Origin: RGIG7332 sp045580305
Lineage (GTDB): Bacteria; Bacillota; Clostridia; Oscillospirales; JAAYXM01
Direction: 5' to 3'
DNA: 64,000 nucleotides
NCBI GenBank assembly: GCA_045580305.1
Contig: JAZNNQ010000001.1
Location: 124,001 to 188,000, forward strand
Shown piece by piece: positions 39,741-49,064 of the stretch. The notes under the pieces are model-generated. The model was not told where the DNA came from and did no database searches. It worked only from the letters and a program-made list of their open reading frames with translations. Position 1 is the first letter of the stretch. Every line of letters begins with the position of its first letter. A program made the translations under genes and the position numbers.

Positions 39741-41195
39741 ATGAAGTTAAAATCCGTTGAAAAGCTGGAAAACAGCAAAGTATGTCTTGAAATTGTAGTT
39801 GAGCCTGCAGAGTTTGAGGTCGGTCTTGATTATGCTTACCATAAGAATGTTGGTAAGATCAACATCCCCGGATTCCGTAAGGGCAAAGCTCCCCGTAAGA
39901 TGATCGAGCGTATGTATGGCCCGACTGTTTTTGCTGAGGATGCTGTTAATTTCGCTTTCCCCATCGCTTATGAAGCGGCTATCAAGGAAAGTGGCGTTGA
40001 GCCGGTTGAGCAGGCAGATATAGAAGTTACCGAGTTTGAGCCGACCACATTTACTTTTAAGGCTACCGTTACCGTATCTCCCGAGGTTACTCTTGGTGAG
40101 TACAAGGGTATGACCGCAGTTCGTCCGGCAGCTACCGTTGAAGCTAAGGATGTTGATGCTGAGATCAACCGTTTAAAAGAGCGTAATTCTCGCCTTGTTT
40201 CCGTTGATCGTGCTTCCAAAGAGGGCGATACAGTTGTTATCGACTTTGAGGGCTTTGTTGACGGTGTTGCATTCGATGGCGGTAAGAGCGATAATCATAG
40301 CTTAAAGCTTGGTTCCGGCCAGTTTATCCCCGGCTTCGAGGATCAGCTTGTTGGAAAGAGTGCAGGGGATAAGTGTGATGTTAATGTTACTTTCCCCACC
40401 GAGTATCATTCTGATGACCTTGCAGGCAAAGAAGCTGTATTCAAAGTAAAGGTTAACGAGGTTAAGGAAACCGAGGAACCGGCTCTTGATGATGAGTTTG
40501 CAAAAGATGTTTCCGAGTTTGAGACAATGGATGAACTCAAGAAAGACATTGAGGCTAAGCTTCTTGACAGCCGTGAGAAGATGGCTGACGAAGCATTTGA
40601 GAATGCTCTTCTTGATAAGATCATTAATAATATGCAGGTTGAAATCCCCGAAATTATGATTGAGAACCAGTTGGACCGCGTTACCGACGATTTCGCTAAT
40701 CGTCTTAATGCACAGGGTCTTACTCTTGAGGCATATCTCCAGATGAGCGGTATGGATGTTCCCACTTTCCGCAACAACTTCCGTGACGGCGCTACTCGTC
40801 AGGTTAAGATCAACTTAGCGCTCAAAGAAATCGCTAAGGTTGAGAACATTACCGTTTCCGCAGAGGAGATCGAGGAAGAGTATAAGAACCTTGCAGAGCA
40901 GTACGATATGCCGATCGAGCGTCTTAAAGGCTTCATCTCCGTTGATATGATGATGAGCGATATGTTACTTATGAAGACCTCCAAGTTCATTCGTGAGAAC
41001 AACAAGTCCAGAAAGTCAGCTGCTAAGAAGCCCGCTGCTAAGAAGGACGACGCTGAGGGCGCAGAAAAGAAGCCTGCTGCTAAAAAGACTACTGCAGCTA
41101 AGAAAGCACCTGCTAAGAAGGCTGCAGAGGGCGAAGAAAAGGCTGCTCCGAAGAAGCGCACAACAACTAAGAAAAAAGCAGAGGATGCTGAATAA
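39741..41195 (+). CDS. tig: Trigger factor with histone-like Lys/Ala tail
   Basis: Trigger factor is the ribosome-bound chaperone and prolyl isomerase. The 484 residues contain the ribosome-binding loop GFRKGKAPRKMIE (about 43-56), the FKBP domain (EGDTVVIDFEGFVDGVAFDGG, about 165-240) and the C-terminal arms. From about residue 424 on there is an extra Lys/Ala/Pro-rich tail of about 60 residues with repeated AKK and PAAKK units. Ribosome site AGGAGGAAG precedes ATG. It leads the tig-clpP-clpX-lon-ysxC order. Confidence 0.95.
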   Translation: MKLKSVEKLENSKVCLEIVVEPAEFEVGLDYAYHKNVGKINIPGFRKGKAPRKMIERMYGPTVFAEDAVNFAFPIAYEAAIKESGVEPVEQADIEVTEFEPTTFTFKATVTVSPEVTLGEYKGMTAVRPAATVEAKDVDAEINRLKERNSRLVSVDRASKEGDTVVIDFEGFVDGVAFDGGKSDNHSLKLGSGQFIPGFEDQLVGKSAGDKCDVNVTFPTEYHSDDLAGKEAVFKVKVNEVKETEEPALDDEFAKDVSEFETMDELKKDIEAKLLDSREKMADEAFENALLDKIINNMQVEIPEIMIENQLDRVTDDFANRLNAQGLTLEAYLQMSGMDVPTFRNNFRDGATRQVKINLALKEIAKVENITVSAEEIEEEYKNLAEQYDMPIERLKGFISVDMMMSDMLLMKTSKFIRENNKSRKSAAKKPAAKKDDAEGAEKKPAAKKTTAAKKAPAKKAAEGEEKAAPKKRTTTKKKAEDAE

Positions 41196-41230
41196 TTTAA
41201 GTTTTTTCTGACTATAACTTTTGTAATGGG

Positions 41231-41259
41231 GACGGGCGGCTTTTTATAGGCCGCCCGTC
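41231..41259 (+). terminator. Hairpin between tig and clpP
   Basis: A 10-bp G+C-rich stem GACGGGCGGC / GCCGCCCGTC without a T-tract, so it may stabilise mRNA or pause transcription rather than end it. Confidence 0.5.
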
Positions 41260-41313
41260 TGTGCAAAAATACTGTTTGTCAGCTTATGTCAAAATTTTTA
41301 AGGAGTGACTGTT

Positions 41314-41898
41314 ATGAGTTTAGTACCTACCGTTGTAGAGCAAACAAACCGTGGTGAGCGTGCATATGATATTTATTCACGCCTTTTAAATGACCGTATC
41401 ATCATTTTATCCGACGAGGTAAATGACACAACCGCAAGTCTTGTTGTGGCACAGCTTTTATATCTTGAGTCCCAGGATATGGATCGTGATATCCAGCTTT
41501 ACATCAACAGCCCCGGCGGCTCCATTACCCCAGGTATGGCAATTTACGACACAATGAATTACATCAAGTGTGATGTATCAACAATTTGTATCGGTATGGC
41601 TGCATCTATGGGCGCATTCCTTTTATCTGCCGGTGCAAAGGGCAAGCGTTTAGCACTGCCTAATTCCGAGATTATGATCCATCAGCCTTTATCGGGTATG
41701 CAGGGCCAGGCTACCGATATCAAAATCCACGCTGATAGAATTCTTCGCATCAAGCAAAAATTAAACGAGATTTTATCCGATGTTACCGGTCAGCCTCTTG
41801 ATAAAATCATAAACGATACCGAGCGTGACAACTTTATGTCAGCACAGGAGGCACTTGATTACGGCCTTATTGATAAGATTATTGATAAGCGCATCTAA
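41314..41898 (+). CDS. clpP: ATP-dependent Clp protease proteolytic subunit
   Basis: ClpP forms the 14-subunit proteolytic barrel used with ClpX. The 194 residues start MSLVPTVVEQTNRGERAYDIYSRL and carry the catalytic triad: Ser in GMAASMGAFLLSAG, His in MIHQPLSGMQGQ and Asp further on. ATG 41314 follows AAGGAGTG; the earlier ATG at 41305 overlaps that site. clpX follows after 19 bases. Confidence 0.98.
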   Translation: MSLVPTVVEQTNRGERAYDIYSRLLNDRIIILSDEVNDTTASLVVAQLLYLESQDMDRDIQLYINSPGGSITPGMAIYDTMNYIKCDVSTICIGMAASMGAFLLSAGAKGKRLALPNSEIMIHQPLSGMQGQATDIKIHADRILRIKQKLNEILSDVTGQPLDKIINDTERDNFMSAQEALDYGLIDKIIDKRI

Positions 41899-41917
41899 TT
41901 GAAAGGATAGCTTTTAT

Positions 41918-43147
41918 ATGTCAGACAATACTAAAAAATGCTCTTTTTGCGGTAAAACTCAGGAAGAAGCGGGTCGCCTTATTGCAGGACAAACCGGTTA
42001 TATTTGTGATGACTGTGTACTTCTTTGCAAAGAGCTTATTGACAGATATATTACCGACAGTGACGAGCCTACCACTATGGATGAGCGTGAGATAACCCTT
42101 TTAAAGCCTAAGGAAATACACGAGCGCCTTAATGAGTATATTGTTGGACAGGACAGTGCTAAGATAGCACTTGCAGTAGCGGTTTACAACCATTATAAGC
42201 GTATTATGTCCCTTGAAGACAGTGATGATGTAGAGCTTCAGAAAAGTAATATTCTTATGATCGGTCCTACCGGTTGCGGTAAAACCTTGTTTGCTCAGAC
42301 CCTCGCTAAGATGCTCAATGTTCCATTTGCTATCGCAGATGCAACAACATTAACCGAGGCAGGTTATGTGGGTGAAGATGTAGAGAATATTTTGCTCCGT
42401 TTAATTCAAGCGGCTGATTACGACATAGAAGCGGCTGAAAAGGGCATTATATATATTGATGAAATTGATAAAATTGCGCGAAAGAGCGAGAATGTATCTA
42501 TCACTCGCGATGTATCCGGTGAAGGCGTACAGCAGGCACTTTTGAAACTTCTTGAAGGTACGGTTGCGAATGTGCCGCCTCAGGGTGGCAGAAAGCATCC
42601 CCATCAGGAATTTATACAGATAAACACTGCTAACATTCTCTTTATTTGCGGTGGCGCTTTTGATGGTATTGATAAGGTTATTTCAAAGCGTACTACTAAA
42701 AATGGAATAGGCTTTGGTGCTGAAATTACAAGTAAGGAAGAAAAAGAACTCTCCAGTCTTCTGCAGAAGGTAGAGCCGCACGATTTACTTAAGTTTGGTA
42801 TCATTCCTGAGCTTGTAGGTCGTCTTCCGGTAATTGCGCCGTTAGAAGCACTTGATCGCGAGGCCATGATTAAAATCTTAACCGAGCCGAAAAATGCTCT
42901 TACAAAGCAGTATAAGAAGCTCCTTTCAATGGATGGAGTAGAGCTTGAGTTTACACAAGACGCTTTAGAGGCAATTGCCGATAAGGCAATCGAGCGCAAG
43001 ATCGGTGCAAGAGGCCTTCGTGCAGTGCTTGAAGGCGTTATGACAAAGGTAATGTATGATATCCCGTCGGATGAAAGCATATTCAAGGTAACCGTTACCA
43101 AGGAATGTGTCACCGACAAGGCGGAGCCCGAAATTGAGAGAGAGTAA
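41918..43147 (+). CDS. clpX: ClpX ATPase subunit
   Basis: ClpX unfolds substrates and feeds them into ClpP. The 409 residues have the N-terminal zinc domain (CSFCGK and CDDCVLLC), Walker A GPTGCGKT (about 115-122), Walker B IIYIDEIDKIA, and the ClpP-contact loop region IGF near 265. All expected motifs are intact. It lies in the clpP-clpX-lon operon. Confidence 0.98.
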   Translation: MSDNTKKCSFCGKTQEEAGRLIAGQTGYICDDCVLLCKELIDRYITDSDEPTTMDEREITLLKPKEIHERLNEYIVGQDSAKIALAVAVYNHYKRIMSLEDSDDVELQKSNILMIGPTGCGKTLFAQTLAKMLNVPFAIADATTLTEAGYVGEDVENILLRLIQAADYDIEAAEKGIIYIDEIDKIARKSENVSITRDVSGEGVQQALLKLLEGTVANVPPQGGRKHPHQEFIQINTANILFICGGAFDGIDKVISKRTTKNGIGFGAEITSKEEKELSSLLQKVEPHDLLKFGIIPELVGRLPVIAPLEALDREAMIKILTEPKNALTKQYKKLLSMDGVELEFTQDALEAIADKAIERKIGARGLRAVLEGVMTKVMYDIPSDESIFKVTVTKECVTDKAEPEIERE

Positions 43148-43183
43148 AAACTAAACTTGCACGGAAAGTGAGGAAGCCCCGAA

Positions 43184-45604
43184 ATGCAAGAAAACACAGC
43201 AAAAATTACAGAAATTATGCCGGTATTGCCCCTTCGCGGACTTACCGTTTTTCCGGGGATGAATGTTCATTTCGATGTGGGTCGTGAAAAGTCTGCAAAG
43301 GCACTTCACGCCGCAATGGGCAGGGGACAAAGAATTTTACTTGTCACCCAGAAAGAAATGACCGATGATGACCCCAATATAAGCGATTTATATACATTAG
43401 GCACAATTGCCCATGTGGAGCAGATTTTAAAGTTCCCCACGGGCGAAAATATGCGCGTGCTTGTAAAAGGTGAAACAAGAGCGATCATTGAAGGCGTTAT
43501 AAGAACTTCGCCTTATCTTGAAGCTGAAATTTCACGGGCACCTACTTTGAATGTCCGCGAAAGCCAACTTAAAATAGAGGCACTTATTCGTTCCACTCAT
43601 GAGCTTTTTCAGGAGTATGCTGAGCTTGCACCTCGTATGACCCAAGATGTTGTTCTTGGCGTTTTGAGTAAAAACGACCCGGGCGAGCTTTCGGACTTTA
43701 TTGCTCAGAATTTATCCACACCATATCAAAATAAGCAGTCTATTTTAGAGGAAATACACCCCTTCCGCCGTCTTACTATGACCAATAAGCTTTTAAATCG
43801 CGAGCTTGAAATTCTCCGTTTGGAAACCGACATAGCAGGACAGGTAAGGGAACAGATAGACAAGAACCAACGCGATTATTTCCTTCGCGAGCAACTTCGC
43901 GCCATTCAAAACGAGCTTGGAGAAGGCGAAGAGATAATGAGCGAGCAGGAGGAGTATCGTAAGAAAATTGCGGCACTCGAGTTACCTGCTGAAGCGGAAG
44001 AAAAGCTTCTGCGCGAGGTGGCAAGGCTTTCCAAGATGCAGATGACATCTCCGGAAGGAACTGTTATCCGCAACTATCTTGATTCATGTCTTGACCTGCC
44101 GTGGAATATACGAACAAAGGATAAAAAGGGCCTTGCCGCAGCAAAAAAAGTTCTTGATCGTGACCATTACGGTATGGAGCGCGTAAAAGAGCGTATTATT
44201 GAGTTTATTGCGGCACGCCAGCTTGCACCGGATATTAAGGGGCAGATTATCTGTCTCGTTGGTCCTCCCGGTGTTGGTAAAACTTCTATCGGTAAGTCTG
44301 TAGCTGAGGCACTTGGCAGAAAGTTTGCGCGTCTATCCTTAGGTGGTGTTCGTGATGAGGCGGATATCAGAGGTCACCGCAAAACATACATTGGTGCAAT
44401 GCCGGGCAGAATTATGAATGCTCTTAAAATTGCAGGAAGTAAAAATGCGCTTCTCTTGCTCGATGAGATCGACAAGATGAGCTCTGACTTCAGAGGTGAT
44501 CCTACGGCGGCTCTTTTAGAGGTACTGGATGCTGAGCAGAACCACGCGTTCCGCGATCACTACATCGAACTTCCTTTTGATTTATCAGAGGTTATGTTTA
44601 TTACCACAGCAAATACAACATCAACCATTCCAGCTCCGCTTCTTGATCGTATGGAAGTAATAGAACTTTCCAGTTATACGACCGAGGAGAAATTTAATAT
44701 TGCGAAAAAACACCTTCTTCCCAAGCAGATGAAGCGTCACGGCCTTGATAAGACAAACTTCAAAATGGAAGACAGCGCTATTTACAAGGCTATTGAATGC
44801 TACACACGCGAAGCGGGTGTCAGAACTTTAGAGCGCGAGCTTGGTACGATTTGCCGTCGTGCTGCAAAGAAGATTGTGGCAGGTGAGGATAAGAAGGTTT
44901 GCATTACAACCAAGAATTTGGTTGATTTCTTAGGTGTAATTAAATTCCGCTCCGAGCGCAACAACATTATGGAAGAACCCGGTGTTGTAAATGGCCTTGC
45001 GTGGACATCTGTCGGCGGTGAGCTTCTTGAGGCTGAAGTCAGCGTTGTTGAGGGTAGCGGAAAAATCGAAATTACCGGTAATTTGGGCACCGTAATGAAC
45101 GAGTCTGCAAAAGCTGCGCTTACCTATGTGAGAAGCCGTGCAGAGGTATTTGATATCGACCACGACTTCCATAAGAAGTCCGATATTCACATTCATTTTC
45201 CCGAAGGTGCTATTCCCAAGGATGGCCCTAGTGCCGGTATTACAATTGCAACTGCACTTATCAGCGCACTTACCAATATTCCCGCGCATTCAGATATTGC
45301 TATGACAGGTGAAATATCAATCCGCGGAAGAGTTTTGCCTATCGGCGGACTTAAGGAAAAGAGTATGGCGGCATATAGGGCAGGAATCAAGAAGATCATT
45401 ATTCCGCAGGATAATGTTAAGGATTTAGAAGAAATTGACGCTGTTGTGCGGGAGAAGATTGAATTCATTCCCGTTACCCATGCAGACCAGGTTATTTCCA
45501 ATGCAATTGATATAAGCAAATTGCCTAAGGCCGATACCGACAGCAAAGCACCGCTTTTGCCAATAAATAGCAAGAAAAACAAGCCTGTAAGAATTCGCCA
45601 ATAG
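43184..45604 (+). CDS. lon: ATP-dependent protease Lon (LonA)
   Basis: Lon degrades damaged and regulatory proteins in the cytoplasm. The 806 residues have the N-terminal LAN domain (MPVLPLRGLTVFPGM), the AAA+ module with Walker A GPPGVGKT (about 363-370) and LLDEIDKM, and the C-terminal protease domain with catalytic Ser in KDGPSAGITIA and the later Lys. It is full length. The ysxC gene follows after 14 bases. Confidence 0.98.
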   Translation: MQENTAKITEIMPVLPLRGLTVFPGMNVHFDVGREKSAKALHAAMGRGQRILLVTQKEMTDDDPNISDLYTLGTIAHVEQILKFPTGENMRVLVKGETRAIIEGVIRTSPYLEAEISRAPTLNVRESQLKIEALIRSTHELFQEYAELAPRMTQDVVLGVLSKNDPGELSDFIAQNLSTPYQNKQSILEEIHPFRRLTMTNKLLNRELEILRLETDIAGQVREQIDKNQRDYFLREQLRAIQNELGEGEEIMSEQEEYRKKIAALELPAEAEEKLLREVARLSKMQMTSPEGTVIRNYLDSCLDLPWNIRTKDKKGLAAAKKVLDRDHYGMERVKERIIEFIAARQLAPDIKGQIICLVGPPGVGKTSIGKSVAEALGRKFARLSLGGVRDEADIRGHRKTYIGAMPGRIMNALKIAGSKNALLLLDEIDKMSSDFRGDPTAALLEVLDAEQNHAFRDHYIELPFDLSEVMFITTANTTSTIPAPLLDRMEVIELSSYTTEEKFNIAKKHLLPKQMKRHGLDKTNFKMEDSAIYKAIECYTREAGVRTLERELGTICRRAAKKIVAGEDKKVCITTKNLVDFLGVIKFRSERNNIMEEPGVVNGLAWTSVGGELLEAEVSVVEGSGKIEITGNLGTVMNESAKAALTYVRSRAEVFDIDHDFHKKSDIHIHFPEGAIPKDGPSAGITIATALISALTNIPAHSDIAMTGEISIRGRVLPIGGLKEKSMAAYRAGIKKIIIPQDNVKDLEEIDAVVREKIEFIPVTHADQVISNAIDISKLPKADTDSKAPLLPINSKKNKPVRIRQ

Positions 45605-45618
45605 GGAGGACTGCCCTT

Positions 45619-46215
45619 ATGACTATCAATTTAAATAATGCGGAATTTATCCGTTCTGCGGTGAAAACCGCGGATTTTCCGCAGGATGACCTTAAGAGAG
45701 TTGTTTTTGCAGGCAAGTCCAATGTGGGCAAGTCATCGGTCATAAACAGGCTTTTGAATCGCAAAAATTTTGCAAGAGTTGGCGCCTCACCGGGAAAAAC
45801 GACACATATCAATTTCTTTATGATTGATAAGGCGTTTTATTTGGTAGATTTGCCCGGTTATGGTTACGCTAAGGTTTCTCAAAAGGAGCGTGAGCGTTGG
45901 GGTAGACTGATCGAGGAATTCTTTGCTGATGAAAGCCAGATATCCTACGGTGTATTTATCGTTGATATTCGACACAAGCCGACGGATAATGACCTAACGA
46001 TGGCAGAGTGCTTCAAGGGATTAGGAATACCTTTCTGCGTGGTTGCGAATAAGTCGGACAAGCTTAAAAAAAGCCAGATAGAGCCGGCAATTGACCTGAT
46101 CGCTGATACCCTTGATATTTCCCGGGATATAATTGTTCCGTTCTCAGCTGAAAAAGGAGAGGGCAGAGATAGCGTTTTGGAAAAGATTTACTTTAATCTC
46201 AGTTTGGAGGGATAG
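45619..46215 (+). CDS. ysxC: Ribosome biogenesis GTPase YsxC (EngB/YihA)
   Basis: YsxC is an essential single-domain GTPase for 50S assembly. The 198 residues hold G1 GKSNVGKSSVINRLL, G2/G3 SPGKTTHINFF and DLPGYGYAKVS, and G4 NKSDKLKK. The lon-ysxC order is conserved in Firmicutes. lysA begins four bases after its stop, so the operon may run on. Confidence 0.96.
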   Translation: MTINLNNAEFIRSAVKTADFPQDDLKRVVFAGKSNVGKSSVINRLLNRKNFARVGASPGKTTHINFFMIDKAFYLVDLPGYGYAKVSQKERERWGRLIEEFFADESQISYGVFIVDIRHKPTDNDLTMAECFKGLGIPFCVVANKSDKLKKSQIEPAIDLIADTLDISRDIIVPFSAEKGEGRDSVLEKIYFNLSLEG

Positions 46216-46218
46216 AGT

Positions 46219-47520
46219 GTGATATCTCCGTGTTTATCCATAAATGAAAAAGGACACCTTGCAATCGGCGATGTTGATGTACCATCGCTTGCAAAGGAGT
46301 ATAATACACCGCTCTATATAATGGATGAGGATTTTATCCGCGAAACCTGCCGTGAATACAGAACGGCTATGAAAAAGTATTACGGCGATAATTTCCTTGT
46401 ATGCTATGCCAGCAAGGCATTTTGTACCAAGTATATGTACCGTATTCTTGCTGAAGAGCAGATGGGTGCCGATGTTGTTTCCGGTGGCGAGCTTTATACA
46501 GCAAACAGCGCCGGATTTCCTATGGATAGGATTTATTTCCACGGAAATAACAAAACAAAAGACGAAATAATGCTTGCGCTTTCTCTTAATATCCGTCGTT
46601 TTGTAGTGGATAACTTGGAAGAACTTGAACTTCTCAACGAATTATCAATTGAAGCGGGGAAAGTGTCTGAAATTTCCTTCAGAATTAAGCCCGGTGTGGA
46701 TGCACACACTCATGATTTTATCAAAACGGGTAACATCGATTCTAAATTCGGCGTTGCATTAGAAAATGGTGAGGCTATCAAGATAATTGAAATCGCGTCA
46801 AAAATGAAAGGTATCAAGGTTATAGGTCTTCATTGTCATATTGGATCCCAGATATTTGATAACGAGCCATTTGAACATACCGCCCAGGTTATGATGCAGT
46901 TTTTAGCAGACATTCGTGAAAAACTGGGTATTACCATAACCGAGCTTAATTTAGGTGGAGGCTTTGGCATTCGTTATATTGAAGCAGATGATCCTGAATC
47001 CATTGATACAACCGTGAAACTGTTTACAGATGCGGTTAAAGCGAAGGCTGAAGCACTATCGTTCCCGCTTCCGTTCTTGGTAATTGAACCCGGCCGTTCG
47101 ATAGTGGCATCAAGCGGAATAACCGTTTATACCGTTGGCTCGGTCAAAGAAATAAAAGGTGTCCGCACCTATGTTTCCGTTGATGGTGGTATGACTGACA
47201 ATCCCAGATATGCGCTTTATCTTGCGGATTACACTGCTTGTGCGCCTGAAAAAATGAATGAAGAGGCAAGTGAATGTATAACACTTGCAGGTCGTTCTTG
47301 TGAGAGCGGCGACTTAATCGGTAAGGACATGATGCTGCAGAAGGTAGAGAAGGGTGATTTGGTTGCCGTTCTTGCAACCGGTGCATATAACTACTCAATG
47401 GCATCAAATTACAACCGTGTACCCAAACCTCCGGTAGTTATGGTATCCGGCGGTAAAAGCAAGCTTGTTGTTCGTCGCGAAACCTACGAAGACATAATTG
47501 CCAAGGATATTTGTGAATAA
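46219..47520 (+). CDS. lysA: Diaminopimelate decarboxylase
   Basis: LysA makes lysine from meso-diaminopimelate. The 433 residues of this fold-type III PLP enzyme show the PLP Lys in VCYASKAFCTKY, GLHCHIGSQI, the glycine loop LNLGGGFGIRY, EPGRSIVA and the active-site Cys in GRSCESGD. The start is GTG 46219 with TTGGAGG eight bases upstream. It ends in a strong terminator. Confidence 0.96.
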   Translation: MISPCLSINEKGHLAIGDVDVPSLAKEYNTPLYIMDEDFIRETCREYRTAMKKYYGDNFLVCYASKAFCTKYMYRILAEEQMGADVVSGGELYTANSAGFPMDRIYFHGNNKTKDEIMLALSLNIRRFVVDNLEELELLNELSIEAGKVSEISFRIKPGVDAHTHDFIKTGNIDSKFGVALENGEAIKIIEIASKMKGIKVIGLHCHIGSQIFDNEPFEHTAQVMMQFLADIREKLGITITELNLGGGFGIRYIEADDPESIDTTVKLFTDAVKAKAEALSFPLPFLVIEPGRSIVASSGITVYTVGSVKEIKGVRTYVSVDGGMTDNPRYALYLADYTACAPEKMNEEASECITLAGRSCESGDLIGKDMMLQKVEKGDLVAVLATGAYNYSMASNYNRVPKPPVVMVSGGKSKLVVRRETYEDIIAKDICE

Positions 47521-47523
47521 TGA

Positions 47524-47563
47524 GAAAAGCCTTTTTTCATCAATATGAAAAGAGGCTTTTTTA
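47524..47563 (+). terminator. Terminator after lysA
   Basis: Arms AAAAGCCT...TCAT and ATGA...AGGCTTTT with an internal bulge are followed by TTTTTT. Confidence 0.85.
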
Positions 47564-47649
47564 CTTAAAAAAATGCGAAATAATTATAGACTTTTTGGAA
47601 AAAATATGTTAATATATAAAATGATTTTTGTATATTGGAGTGAAATTGC

Positions 47650-49041
47650 GTGAAGTTAGAAACTGTTAAAAATTTATATCGAAATACAGCGGATTTTGAC
47701 GGCAAAAAGGTCACCGTTGGCGGCTGGGCTCGCACCATTCGCGATTCTAAGGTTTTTGGTTTTATCGAGCTTAATGACGGATCTTTCTTTAAGAGTGTTC
47801 AGATAGTGCTTGATGACACACTTCCGAATTTTAAGGAGATCATAAAATTAAATGTTGGCAGTGCGCTTGTTGTTACAGGTACTGTTGTAGTTACTCCTGA
47901 TGCAAAGCAGCCTTTTGAAATTAAGGCTGAGGAAATTGCCATAGAAGGCGAGAGCACTCAGGATTATCCGCTTCAGAAGAAGCGCCATTCAATGGAGTTT
48001 TTACGCACCATTGCATACCTTCGCCCCAGAACAAACACTTTCTCTGCAGTTTTCCGTGTAAGAAGTGTTGCGGCATATGCAATTCATAAGTTCTTCCAGG
48101 AGCGCGGATTTGTTTATGCTCAGACTCCAATCATTACAGGTAGCGACTGCGAGGGTGCAGGTGAGATGTTCCGCGTTACCACTCTTGATATGGAAAATTT
48201 ACCTCGTACAGAGGATGGCAAGGTAGATTTTAACGAGGACTTCTTCGGCAGAGAGACAAATCTTACGGTATCCGGTCAGCTTGAGGCAGAAACCTTTGCT
48301 CTTGCATATGGTAAGACATATACCTTTGGTCCTACTTTCCGAGCTGAAAACTCAAATACTGCGCGCCATGCGGCAGAGTTCTGGATGATCGAGCCGGAGA
48401 TCGCATTTGCTGATCTTAAGGATGATATGGAACTTGCTGAGGCAATGGTTAAGTTTGTTATATCCTATGTTCTTGAGCAGTGTCCTGAGGAAATGGAATT
48501 CTTCAACAACTTCTTTGACAAGGGTCTTATTGAGCGCCTTACTGCAATCGTTAATGCTGATTTCGGTGTTATGGATTACACCGACGGTATCAAAATACTT
48601 GAAGAGCACAAGGATGAATTTGAGTATCCTGTTTATTGGGGTTGTGATTTACAGACCGAGCATGAACGCTTCTTAACTGAGAAAATTATGAAGAAGCCGA
48701 TGTTCCTTATCAACTATCCGAAGGAGATCAAGGCATTCTATATGCGTGTTAATGACGATAATAAGACCGTTGCAGCTATGGACTTGTTTGTTCCCGGTAT
48801 TGGCGAGCTTATCGGCGGTAGTCAGCGTGAGGAGCGTTACGATGTCCTTCTTTCTCGTATTCGTGAGCTTGGCCTTAACGAAGCTGATTATGAGTGGTAT
48901 TTAAACCTTCGTCGTTTTGGCGGTACACATCATGCAGGTTTTGGTCTTGGCTTTGAGCGTATGATTATGTACTTAACAGGTGTTTCAAATATTCGTGATG
49001 TACTTGCTTTCCCGCGTACAGCAGGCAAGTTTGGTTTCTAA
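47650..49041 (+). CDS. asnS: Asparagine-tRNA ligase
   Basis: AsnRS charges tRNA-Asn. The 463 residues have the N-terminal OB fold (VTVGGWARTIRDSKVFGFIELNDG), class II motif 2 (GPTFRAENSNTARHAAEFWMIEPE) and motif 3 (GFGLGFERMIMYLTG), with AsnRS-type QLEAE. Start is GTG with TTGGAGTG upstream. No T-box was seen in its 129-base leader. Confidence 0.97.
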   Translation: MKLETVKNLYRNTADFDGKKVTVGGWARTIRDSKVFGFIELNDGSFFKSVQIVLDDTLPNFKEIIKLNVGSALVVTGTVVVTPDAKQPFEIKAEEIAIEGESTQDYPLQKKRHSMEFLRTIAYLRPRTNTFSAVFRVRSVAAYAIHKFFQERGFVYAQTPIITGSDCEGAGEMFRVTTLDMENLPRTEDGKVDFNEDFFGRETNLTVSGQLEAETFALAYGKTYTFGPTFRAENSNTARHAAEFWMIEPEIAFADLKDDMELAEAMVKFVISYVLEQCPEEMEFFNNFFDKGLIERLTAIVNADFGVMDYTDGIKILEEHKDEFEYPVYWGCDLQTEHERFLTEKIMKKPMFLINYPKEIKAFYMRVNDDNKTVAAMDLFVPGIGELIGGSQREERYDVLLSRIRELGLNEADYEWYLNLRRFGGTHHAGFGLGFERMIMYLTGVSNIRDVLAFPRTAGKFGF

Positions 49042-49064
49042 TTCTTGTTTTTGGAGGAAAATAT

